From Chionis minor (lineage: Eukaryota > Chordata > Aves > Charadriiformes > Chionididae), in contig VZSF01000870.1 in NCBI GenBank assembly GCA_013398295.1, forward strand, positions 59,387 to 123,386: a stretch of 64,000 nt of DNA. Direction: 5' to 3'. Below the pieces are notes generated by a model. It was given only the letters and a program-made list of their open reading frames with translations, made no database searches and had not been told where the DNA came from. Positions within the stretch are counted from its first letter, which is position 1. Each line of letters starts with the position of its first letter. Below are positions 46,830-57,900 of this stretch, piece after piece. A program made the translations under genes and the position numbers.

Positions 46830-49800
46830 CCACCGAGTACCACCTCGGCCTGCTGAAGGCAAAGCTTGCAAAATACAGAGCTCAGTTGCTAGAACCCTCC
46901 AAATCCTCGGCTGCTAAAGGGGAAGGCTTCGATGTGATGAAATCTGGAGATGCCCGGGTGGCACTGATTGGTTTTCCTTCTGTGGGTAAGGTCAGTGAGC
47001 GTCTGCGTTAACCACGTGGCATATGTGTTTCCAGGTTTGTGGTTAGCAATGGCTGTAAAGCAGATACCCATCTTTTCGTCTTTCGCCTTCTTGCCATGAG
47101 TTAACTGAAAGTTACTCCACGCTGAGAGCTAAAAGTTAGAGGTAGGGGAAACACTCCTTCATCTTGTGCACAGCGCCCTGTGGTAACCACCTGAGACTTG
47201 GGCTGTGGCAGGGCACAAAATGCTGAGAAAATAGGTGAGAGTACAGGATTTACCTTCGTTTAGTGAGAGTGCTGGCTGTCCCATCACCGCTTCAGTCTCT
47301 GCACCTGGAACAGCCACAATATGACTTCTAAAAGCTGAGGAACGCTTTGGTGTTGCTTGTTTTGCTGAAGATTTTACCAGTGCTTCCATTTGTGCAACTA
47401 TAGCTGTGCTGATTTCTTGCATTTCAGTCCACATTCTTGAGTTTAATGACCTCAACTGCCAGTGAAGCTGCATCTTATGAGTTCACAACCCTGACGTGTA
47501 TCCCAGGAGTCATAGAAGTAAGTAGGATTTTCCTCTCTCTGGCGTAGTAGTGGTAAGAAACCCGGACATGTAAATGTGTCTCTTTACACCAGTTATGCTT
47601 GTGCTACCACTAAGAAGCAGTGATATCCAAAGGTCTCTGGTGATTTCTGCTTTAAACTTTAGGTCTTGAGTGCTTGTGGCATCAGGTTTTCTGCAACCTG
47701 CAGTGCTGATTTAGCGCTTCCCTCGGCTGCATAACTCTTCAGAATTGACTGCCTGAGCGGGGTTTCGTGTGCTGCCGTTTGACTGACCAGAGCAATACGA
47801 CAATTCTCAACTGAATTTTTTATAACCGCTGTTGGCGCCATTGACCAGATGGCTGGAAACCTTGACAGATTTGTTTTTAATGAAGCTTTAAAAGAGGCAA
47901 TCTGTAGTGTGATCAATTTGGAAAGAAAATACAACTACTCCTGTCCTTGAGGAGTTTTATTAGTGGTGGCCTAAGCATCCATCAGTAAAGCAAATGATAA
48001 AGGGCATCAAACTGAAAAGTGTCCAAGAGTAATGAGAAAATTTGGGTCAGAACTGAAAGTGGAATTAAATAATGAAAGTAACCGTATTGGTGTTAAAATG
48101 AACACAAATATTGTAACGCATCCAAATGCAGCCGCGAGCTGCAGTCGCTCATTAAAGCCGTTACTGAGGGCTTCACTGCAACAATAGCTTGAAAGCTAAT
48201 GCCCCTGCAGATCCGATGAATCAAAGTCTCCTGTTATTTCCTGGTATTGTAAGACCTGCAACACATCTGAATAGTTCTGATCTGTCTCGGTAAGAGATGG
48301 TGGCCCTTGCTTGTTAAAGTGCTTTCTTGTTAGACCAAGGAAGTAAGCCTGTGGGGTTTTTTCCTTTCCATTTCACCAACTCAGGACAACGCTGCTCTTG
48401 CGCTGTGCTGTTTTCCTGGTGCTTTGTCAAACCACAATCACGTGATGCTTTAGGAGGTTGGGACCTAAAGTACTGCAGTATGTAGTGCTGAACGTGGCTT
48501 CATAGGGAACGCTCTGGAGGTTCCCTCAACAAAACAGAGCCATCAGCTTCGTGCAAAGGTGTCCTGCTCTGTCGGGTTCATTCAGTTCCGCACTCTGCAG
48601 GCTTTGGACCCCAGCATGTGCCTGGGGCTTTTGAGGCAGCTCAGGTGCCCTGCACAACACTTTCAGCTTTCCATCCTTGTGTTTCCTTTTCAGTACAAAG
48701 GAGCCAATATTCAGCTGCTGGATCTGCCTGGAATCATCGAAGGAGCAGCACAAGGTTGGCTGATCTCTGTGTTCATGTAAAGTCAGGATTTGCTCTCAGT
48801 AGCGTACCTCAGTGTCTCAAACATTAGCACATTTCCTGGGCCAATAGTTCCCACATTGGCTTTCCAAATTTTTGAGTCCTTGATCTTATGTGAGGCACGA
48901 TTCTTATCCCTGAGCCCACGTAAGGTTCTATATGTAGCAGAAAGATGCTTTTCTGGAGGTGGGAGCCAAAGCAAGCCAGTCAATTCTCACCTTCTTGCGT
49001 GAGTGCTATCTTGCTCATCTGTTTTCTGGTGTGGAAGAAATCTAAAGAAAGATGCTGGAGAGGCTGGGGCGGGGGTAAATACTGCAGTTAAACAGTAACC
49101 TCTTTTGACTGATTTCCTGAGTTCCTGGCAGTCCTCGCATAACTCCTGATTCTGGGAAGAGGTGTTGGCTTTGTCCCTCTGCTTCTTCATTGTCCAGATT
49201 GGCTGGTTGTGTCAGAAGATGCCTGAGGAAGCTTTGGAAAATGTCCTAATAGTTTTTTGTTTTTGTTTTTTTTTTTTTTTTTTTTTTTTTTTTGGAGGAT
49301 CGTGGCCTGATTAATAAGGTTTCTTTCCTTTTTGACCAGAAAATGTATGTAACTTCTCTGTACAGGGGTGATAGGCCCACGTTACTGTTCTGGGTAAGCT
49401 GCCTCTGCTGCCTGGAGCTGCTGCCATTGCATGTGTCTGGGGATGTCTGTCCTGCTGGCAGAGACGTCATTTCCCTGCTCGGATGGTTTTACACACACTA
49501 GTTTGTGTAACCTGTCGTGGAGGAGCAGCAGCAAAGAGTATTTGTTAGGGCTTGTGCTGGATGTAAGACGGTATGGATGGGCCGGATCCGCTCACTCAGG
49601 GCCCCCCCAGCAGCTCAGCTGCCTACAGCCAGTGCGGCACTGCGGGTTCTTTTTCCTTGCTTCCAAGCAGCTGTGCAGGGCAGGAGTCGCCCCCTGTCGC
49701 AGAGCTGGTAGATGGTTTCTCTTGCTGATGTATGGCCATCTCCTCTCTTCTCAGGGAAGGGCAGAGGTCGGCAGGTGATAGCTGTGGCCAGGACAGCAGA

Positions 49801-52800
49801 TGTCGTCATTATGATGCTGGATGCCACGAAGGGTGAAGTACAGAGGTGAGTGTGTGCTTCTGGGCACGTGGAGGTCTGGGGTGGCGGGCCAGGTTCAGGG
49901 GTTCCCACATGCTCCAAAAACATGCCAGCTCCCTGTGTCCTCTGCGTGTTGGGGAACCCATATTTAAGCTCTTGAGTGTGAGATGGAGGTTGTGTTCCGC
50001 TAGAAGCACGCTAGCTAGCTGGGAGCAGCATTTACAGAGCTCTCTACAGATCTCCACTCTGGCTTCTCAGCTGAAGGATCATTCCCACAGGATGGCTGTT
50101 CAGAGACAGGGTTGCCAATCTAGATTTCCGCCACGGACTCTGTCCTGCATTAGCTGTGGTTTTTAGATTGTAGTGAAAGCTTATGATGAGGCTGTGTCAA
50201 TATGATAACCAAAAAGGGAAGGTATATGTGTCACCTGAGTGCGCTCAGTCTGGCAGGTACTAATGTGCAGTGTCCCTGCAGGGCCCTGCTGGAGAAAGAA
50301 CTGGAATCTGTAGGAATCCGGCTGAACAAAAGCAAACCAAATATCTACTTCAAGGTGAGGTTTCCTGGGCTGCTGCAAGCACAGCTCATGTCTGGCAGCC
50401 TACTGAAAGGCGGGTTCACTGTGAGCTGTCCCGTGTGTTGGACAGACTGAAGGGGGGGTTGTGGGTTTTGCAGACCGTTCTGAAGTTGCCTTACTGCTTC
50501 CCTGCAGCCGAAGAAGGGTGGAGGTATCTCCTTCAACTCAACGGTCACGTTGACTCAGTGCTCCGAGAAGTTGGTGCAGCTCATCCTCCATGAATATAGT
50601 ATCCTTTCCTAAAATGGGAGATAAAACCATCAGCAGCTCGTGAATCAAGTGGTACCTGCTGTGGGACAGCCTTGCTGTGTCTTTGGTGCTTTTTGGGTTG
50701 AGAACAGGCTTTCACAAGCAAGCTCAGCCTGTCGGCTCACAGCGGCGTGTTAGATGTGTTGAGATTGGGCCTTGACGATGTTCACCTCAGAAATCTTCAA
50801 TGCTGAGGTCCTCTTCAGAGAGGATTGTTCCCCTGACGAGTTCATTGACGTGATTGTAGGCAACAGGGTCTACATGCCGTGCCTCTACGTGAGTATCTCA
50901 GATACTACCTTCTGCCGCGCCAAGCATCTCCACTCTTTGCTGAAGGAAACACTGAGTCTTCCTGGTCCCTAAAGCAGTAACGATTTGGGGTTTAAGAGTT
51001 GGAAAGCACAGCTCAACAGGGAGCTTTTTATCAGCTCTGCTGGTGCGGCTGTGCTCTGTGTGTGTTCCCTGTGCCCTCTTGTGGCTGGCTGCCGGGTAGC
51101 AGCGTGAGCTGCACCTCCTGGTGGCACAGGGTTTGCTCCCACCCTGCGGAGCCTCCGGTTCCTGTGCTGCAAGCTCTGCGCTTGGGTTTTCACTCCTGGT
51201 CTCTTGTGCCAGAGGTCACTTAACGGCTCTATTTGATAGCGACTGGGTCTGTAGTGAAATTCAAGATGCTGGAGAAAGCGTTGCACGTCATCCCAAAGGG
51301 AGAACTTTACAAGGCCCAAACTTACATTTACGCTTCTGAATTTTGACAGTTTATTTTACTAAGAGGCTTGGCCCTGGCTGACAGGATCTGAATTTCTGTT
51401 TCAGATGCTGGAGCTACCTTGTTCCACCTACATGTGTGTCTCTTACTTCCTTACAGTGTCGCTAAATTGTCTTCCTAAAGGCTATGTTGTTTTTCCTTTG
51501 ACTTAGGTTTATAACAAGATTGACCAGATATCTATGGAGGAAGTAGATCGTCTTGCTCGGAGACCCCACAGTGTTGTAATCAGGTAGGAGCCTGTCACGC
51601 TGCCTGATGCACCGGCGCAGATGGTGTGGTGGTTCATTTCATACCCCTTTCTCCAGCTTCTCCCAAGAAAGGGCTTCTCCCAGAGCTGCCTGCGGCTGCG
51701 GGGATGAGAAGCAGAGCTGCTGTGCAGCTTTTTCCAGGCTTCCCTTCCTCGGTGGTGCAGGCTGCTTGGCTTCTCCATGCTGTCTGCAGGCCAGAGTAAG
51801 CCAGTCTGGCTCGTTTCCTTAGAAGTGCTGATATATCTGACTGGGGCTTTGCCACTCCAAAGCTCCTTGCCCTTTTGAAAGCCATATTTATTTCACCTGG
51901 TGTTTTTCTTTTCCTGGTCTTGGCAAAGACTTTTCCCCTTGTTCCCTAGCACTTTAATAAGACATTTCACCTTGTTCTTCTGGAACCCTAAATCACAATG
52001 GCAGTAAACACATAGATGTTCCTGGTGTTTTGCAGCTGTGGCATGAAACTGAACCTGGACTACTTGCTGGAGAAGCTCTGGGAATACCTGGCACTTACCT
52101 GCATCTACACCAAGAAACGAGGACGTAAGTGACCATTAGCAGAACAGAAGTTTTTGAAAGGCACAAAGGGCTGCTGCTCATCAAAGGCAGACAGGCTGCC
52201 AGTGGGGCTTGGATGTGTGGCTCTCCGTGATCTCTTGTGTCTCAAAATGCTGTAATTGTGCTTTCCCTAACCAGCTTTCAGCTTTTGGGAAATGCTTTCT
52301 GTTCCATGTGATCCAGCCATGTGTACGTCCCACCACAGCCCTCCTATTCTCTCTGCGTTAGAAGAGCTGAGTTTTCGTAAGGCTTTGCGTGCTGATATAA
52401 GGAAACAAAGTTGGCAAGTTCGTGGCCTGCTTCCTTATTATGCACGCTTTGTGATGAACTGGTCAGCCCATCACTACCCAGAAGAGGCCTCCTGTTGCCG
52501 CTCCGAGAGGTTTGGTGGTTTCCTGTGCCGGGCTCCTGAGGCTCAGGAGTGCCTTTGATCCTCCTTGTGCTTTATAATTCACTTGCAGCTCCTCCCAGTG
52601 CTGAAGGCCTGTCCGTAACCTGTTCCTGTTCGTCTGTGAACAGCTGCGACTCTGAACTTGGGTGGATGTATGAGGAGATCAGGGACTTTCTATGAGCTTG
52701 TTAAAATATGAAATCTCAGGGATTTTACAGAAAAATGCAGCGTGGTTTAGTTTACTTGAGCAGGTGTATTTTGCCTTGGGTGGTTTTGTTTGTCCTAAGT

Positions 52801-53686
52801 CAAGTATGAACTGACCCGGTGCTTTCAAGTACCCAGATACCTGTTCTGTCTGGGAGCTGGAAAGCGTAACCAGAGGAGGAATTTGGGAGTAGTAAGCACA
52901 AAGCAATGTGAGATGATGTCAGCATGTTAGAAAACACTTGATGGAAACCCAATACTTTTCTCCCCCCTCTCCTGCTTCTCCACAGAGAGACCAGACTTTA
53001 CAGATGCCATTATTCTACGGAAAGGGGCCTCCGTGGAGCATGTGGTAATTTCTCTGCATCTTTTATGTTTCCTTGTCTGCAGAAGGCAGGTTCCTCTTGG
53101 AGCCTGCTATGATTTGTGCTTCATAAAGCTCGGGATATGTCAATGTGTAGCTGGGCTTCTCCTTTTATTACCTTTGCTGATTCCATCTGCCTTGGGTTTC
53201 TTTCCTAGCTGCTGTGGAAGGTTAAAAATAAATTACTTAATGCAGGCCAGTGGAAAAGCACATGGAAGCAGTGGAATGTGTACTGGTGATTCCCGTGTGT
53301 CTGTTCTGTATTCTTTCAAGTGCTGTTAACTGGCTTCTAAAGCCACTATTGTAATTTCTGGCGTAGACCTGAGTTGCTTCTAGTTCCTGGATATTGAGCC
53401 AGTTTTTTGCAAAGTAGTGTCATTGCACTGCCTCACGTGCTGTCTGTCTGTCTTGCAGTGCCATCGAATTCACAGATCATTAGCCAGCCAGTTCAAATAT
53501 GCCTTGGTGTGGGTAAGTGTTTAACAGCAAATGAAATCCCTGTCGTCGGGTGTCTCTGGCTGGTCTTCTCCTAACCCTTCTCCCCCTTTTGCTTTAAAGG
53601 GGACAAGCACAAAATACAGCCCTCAAAGAGTGGGCTTAACCCATATGATGGAGCATGAAGATGTCATTCAGATCGTAAAGAAGTAA
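46830..53686 (+). CDS. DRG2: Developmentally regulated GTP-binding protein 2, start exon missing
   Basis: Coding exons seen: 46830-46990, 47428-47517, 48694-48754, 49755-49845, 50282-50354, 50508-50598, 50791-50888, 51507-51583, 52036-52124, 52986-53044, 53459-53512 and 53600-53686. They total 1031 nt. Adding the 64-nt first exon of the family would give 364 aa, the human length. G motifs: P-loop GFPSVGKST (split by the first visible intron after K), G3 [13 protein letters not shown]4 NKID. A C-terminal TGS-type region ends [20 protein letters not shown]2 is a cytoplasmic OBG-HflX-class GTPase; with its partner DFRP2 (RWDD1) it associates with translating ribosomes. The first visible exon starts in phase 1 with CC ACC GAG, completing the Ala of KATEY. 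Intron 50599-50790 is U12 type. The missing exon is an assembly or recognition gap rather than evidence of a pseudogene: all visible exons are intact. Confidence 0.95.
49266..49293 (+). repeat. T28 homopolymer in DRG2 intron
   Basis: An unbroken T run of about 28 bases preceded by GTTTTTG. The length is typical of a polymorphic or error-prone tract. No SINE body recognised next to it. Confidence 0.9.
50599..50790 (+). other. DRG2: U12-type GT-AG intron of DRG2
   Basis: The donor is GTATCCTTTCC, the U12 GT-subtype consensus, after GAA TAT A. The 3' end has GCCTTGAC (branch A about 15 bases before the terminal AG at 50789-50790) with little pyrimidine tract between. Joining A|AA gives [12 protein letters not shown] as in human DRG2. 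The intron is only 192 bases long. Confidence 0.9.
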
Positions 53687-53742
53687 CCCTCTTTGCTGGT
53701 GCCTGGCCTTGTTTTAATCACTAGAATTGGAACTGACCACAT

Positions 53743-53806
53743 AAAAGCAAAACAAAACCAAAAAAAAAGATAAGAAAAGAAAAAAAAAAGGAAAAAGAAA
53801 AAGGGA
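53743..53806 (+). repeat. A-rich low-complexity tract in DRG2 3' UTR
   Basis: Runs of A broken by single G and C (AAAACAAAACC, AGAAAAGAAAAAAAAAGG, AAAAAGAAAAAGGG) starting 57 bases after the stop codon. Confidence 0.7.
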
Positions 53807-53949
53807 GACGTGTTCTACAGCCAAGAAAGCTTCTGTGAAGCTCCTTCTCTTGGAGAAAGGCAAAAAATGAGGCTATTGTACTCGCAGGTGGGGATGGGGA
53901 AGACGGGTTTCCATCTTGCAGCATTTCAGGTGATGTAATGTTTCTTAAA

Positions 53950-53955
53950 AATAAA
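53950..53955 (+). terminator. DRG2: Proximal poly(A) signal of DRG2
   Basis: AATAAA in CTTAAAAATAAAAAAGG, 264 bases after the stop. It sits in an A-rich context, which lowers certainty. A second AATAAA at 54987-54992 could give a longer 3' UTR. Confidence 0.55.
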
Positions 53956-54986
53956 AAAGGAGCCGGTTCTAGGACACAGTTCCCCCAGGCAGCAATGTCC
54001 TGCCCCCAGCGGGGTTTGCGCATGGGTCCATGTGTTAACCTACCAGTGGCTTGCTTAACCAGTGGGAAGGTTATGGGTTGTGTGAAGGAATCTGGCCCTC
54101 TGCTTTGGGATGGGGAAGCCAGGGCTGAGAGAACATTGCTGATGCTTTGCTGCCTATCCATTCACTTAATTTAAGCATTGGTCTGAAACCAACAAGCTTG
54201 TCCCTCCCCTGCTTATTGGACACTTTGTCTCTCTAGCTTTCACCGTTGGAGGCTTCAGTCTCTGCGTCTGAGACAACCCCTAGTGGATTTGTAATGGTCC
54301 CACCTCAATTAACATTAAAATGTGGCACTCTGTGCCTCTCCTTAGCTCTGCAGGAGGGTTTATAGGACATCCTGGTCCAACTGATACTGAGAGAGACGAG
54401 AAATGAAACCTTGTAAACGAATGATTAACTTGGCCAAACTGCAGCAGGGTACGACCAAAGAGCCATAGTCTGCAGTGAGGATTCACTTCTGGCATATCAC
54501 TCGTCCGAGGAGCTGTCTTGGGAGTTTCCTCCTTCGCTCTTGTCCTGCCCGTTACTCCTCTAGAGTGTTGCTGAGGATCTGCTTTTTTGCTCAATAATGC
54601 CCCTGAATTCCAGTATCAGCTCTTTGAGCTCAAAGTACCATCCCATGCCGTGGGTTTTACCCCAGCCCTGTTAAACATTGTTGCTTGTCTGGATATTTTT
54701 CATCAGAAATCTGGGATTTTTCTAATCATGCTTTTTCATTGAACACTGATGCTAAACAATTCAGAGTGCCTGATAGAGAACAGCTCTTTCCTTCTGGGAT
54801 CAAGAGTTGCCAATAGCTTTTATTTTCTTTCATTGAAAAAGGGTTCGGTCTGATGTGGATTTTTAACTGTGAGGACAGGTCTGATCACAAACCTGTCTGA
54901 ACAGGGCTCCTTCCCTCTCCTTTGTGCTCCTCCCCACCCCTCACAAACTGATCGAGCAGAAATGGAAGGATTATTTTATTTGAGAA

Positions 54987-54992
54987 AATAAA
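54987..54992 (+). terminator. DRG2: Possible distal poly(A) signal of DRG2
   Basis: AATAAA in GAGAAAATAAAAGTTGC about 1.3 kb after the DRG2 stop. It is followed by TG-rich sequence (GTGAGCTGTAGGTGTCTG), as expected for a downstream element. Confidence 0.45.
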
Positions 54993-54999
54993 AGTTGCT

Positions 55000-57900
55000 A
55001 TTTCATGTGAGCTGTAGGTGTCTGCCTGCAGTGGGTACACGATTTGGTGTGTCTCTTTTTTACCTTTGGCCACCTGAGGAATCCTGGATGCTGTTGCGGG
55101 AGGGAATAGATTGTGAAGCAGCTGCAAGAGGGTTCTGATGCTGGAGGGGACTTGATGAGGTGTGATGGGAGATAAATAGATATTATACACAATACCCGAG
55201 CTAGGAAGGTGACTTTGAACTCTGTAAGTTCCCTTTCCTGTCCCTGGCTTTGTTCACAGCTGGAGTGCAGAGCAAATCCCGGCCGTGGTGACAGCTAGCA
55301 GAGAATGAGCTCCAAATTAGCCGCATTCTGCCTGAGCTGGCTGGAGAAAGCAGGCGCTTCTCTGTGTGAATTGGGTGGGATGCCGTTCCAGCACATTAAC
55401 TTGCCCTTTAAATTTCCTGTGAAGGTTGCACTGGCAGAGCTGCCCGCACAAAGAGTTCTTTTGGTTTAATTTTGTCCCCAAGTTTCTGACTTTTCGCTCC
55501 AAGCCCAGGAGCCTGCCAAGGCCCAGCATGCATGCGGGCAGCCGGCGCTGCTGACTGGGCTTCGTCCTTAGGCCGGGCAGCGTGTGGAGTTGGGGAGATG
55601 GTTGACGCTTGCCGGAGGCTGAAACGCATGGCGTTACCTGCTAAAGCATGTCCTTGGTTGGTTAGTGCCTGCCTCTTGGTGTGTGTGGGTTTCAAGTTCG
55701 TTAGTCTAGCATGCCATTGTTAAAACCCCCTCTGTCTAATTAGCCTTACTCTTCATGTAGGAAATTGGGCGTTTTACCCGGTTCAAAATGAACTGATACA
55801 CGATTAAATTTGGAATGGCGATGAAGTAAAAATAGTTAAGCCAGAAGAAGCTAACTTTTTTTTTTTTTTTAGTGGGAGTAGCTTTTTTCACAAGCAAGTT
55901 TATAGCTGTATTTGAAACTGTGTGCTTTTAATTGCAGCGTTCATTCTTCCAGACGGCTTCCCTAATTGTTCTGCACTAACGTTAAAAGCTGCAAACACCG
56001 CAGTTCGGTGCAGGAGCAGGTTTGCCTGAAGATCTTTCTGAATCTGGAGAAAGCAAGGTGCTAAGGTTTCGGGGGAAAATCTGCTGCCACGTTAGTATCG
56101 TACTGGAGCTTCCTGAGGTTTATGGAATTAGCCAGACCCCTCGTTTGCTCCGTGGGGGAGCTAGCTAAGGGAGATGTGCTCAGAGCCTCCTTGCTGAGTG
56201 TTTTTTGGAGAAAGGCTTCCTTCTCTCTGGGAGGATGGGGGGCAGTTGCAGGCAGGAGCTGTGGGTTTGCCCCCCTCAGAGCGCAGCGCGCTGCATTTCC
56301 TCGGCTGTGCGAGGGGAGGCTCGGCTGGACGGTGCTTGGAGGAAGCCGCCCTCAGCAGCCTGGCTGGTGGTCTGCTCTTGTGCGCCGCAGCCCCCTGCCA
56401 TTCCTCTGCTCCTTCAGCCAGCTCCGCTTTCATTAGTGCCGTGCCCGGCTCCCGGAGGGCTGCACCCATCCTGCGCTGTCCCTGCGCCTCGCTGGCACGG
56501 TGCAGCCCTGCGTCGCTGCTGAGCAGCGCTCCAGGTGTGAAGCAGGGTGGATCGGCTTCGATACAGTCCATCAGCCACCCTCCATCTAGTCCTGGAAGCA
56601 GCAATGGCCCGAGGCGTGCTCTGTTTAAAATGCCTGTTCCAGGCAATCAAGCAGGTTTGATTGGCTGAACACTCCTTTTATAATTTAATTTAGTCAGGAA
56701 TCGTTTGCAAAGTAATAAAAAGAGACTGACTCCAAATACATTCATTTAATTCAATGAGAGACAGTTACTGCGGCGGGCTCGCCTCAGCCAGCTTCTCTCA
56801 GCCCATCACGCTGACATCTTAAAGCGCTGCTCAGGGCTGTATATAAGAGTCACGATCCACAGTGACAGCTTAATTGTTTCAAATGCTGACAAGGGTCACC
56901 CCAACCAGGCAGCGCGCATTGTGCGGGGCTGGCTCGGGAGGCTGCGGCGAGGAGGATTTATGGCTGGCAAATAGTTTTGAATTCCTCTGGTTGCGCCTGC
57001 TAAATGATGAACCTGCCCCTGGGGGATTGGGGCTATTGATTGTAATTTGCAGTTAAGCCCTTGCTTTCTGAGGAATCAGCATAATAAATACCCACCGCAT
57101 TACAGCGGGGATGTGTCTGCGTGGAGGAAAAGGGAGCGGAGGTTTTCCTGGCTGGGGCGGTGCTGTGCCTGCAGCAGGATGCTCTCCCTGCCCATGGGTT
57201 TGGGAGAGCCGCGGGCTCCGTCGCTGCAGGAAAACGGTCCCCAGTTTGGTGTGGTGCGGGAGGAGGAGAGGAGGAAGGTTTGGGGCTCTTTGCCCTGCTG
57301 ATCCCGGGTGCTTTGTGAAGGCGGGTGGAAACACGTTCCTCATCCCGAGGAGGAGAGGACAGTCCGGTGTTGTCGGGGTGATGGGTGTCTGGATCCCTTC
57401 TCCCTGCCCGACCTGGGGAGCTGGTTGGTCCCAGCTCTACTTTGGAGAGGGGTGTGAGGGGGAGTGTGCGTGTCCACCCCCGTGTCCCTGTGATTTCTTC
57501 TGCTAAATTTGGCTGTGTGGCAGGGCTGTTTCCTGGCTGTTCGCATCTGGGGTTCGTGACACTGAGAGGTGGCGCAGATCTACGTCCCGGGAGGGAAGGG
57601 GCTGCGGGGCTGTCCAGCCATGGCCATGTCACCGGGGGAGGAAGGGACAAGGACCAGAGCTGGCTGCCCCTCACCCCTCCAGCCGCTCCCTCCCTGACGC
57701 TCCCCAGCTCTGCAGAGGGAAGATTAGCTCCCGTCCCTCCGCTCATGAGTAGAGATGAGAATAATAGCAGTCATCAAATATGCATTGGATAGCAGCAGCC
57801 TGCAGCTGCCGTGCTGCAAATATGGTCCTGCGGCTGCCGGGGGAGTGACGGTCCCTGGCGGAGAGCAAGGCCGAGAGCACGACGCCGGCACAGCCGGGGG

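Noticed and set aside
46830..53686. DRG2 as a pseudogene because its start exon is absent
   Set aside because: All twelve visible exons keep splice sites, frame and GTPase motifs, and the absence coincides with an unresolved base in a CpG island.
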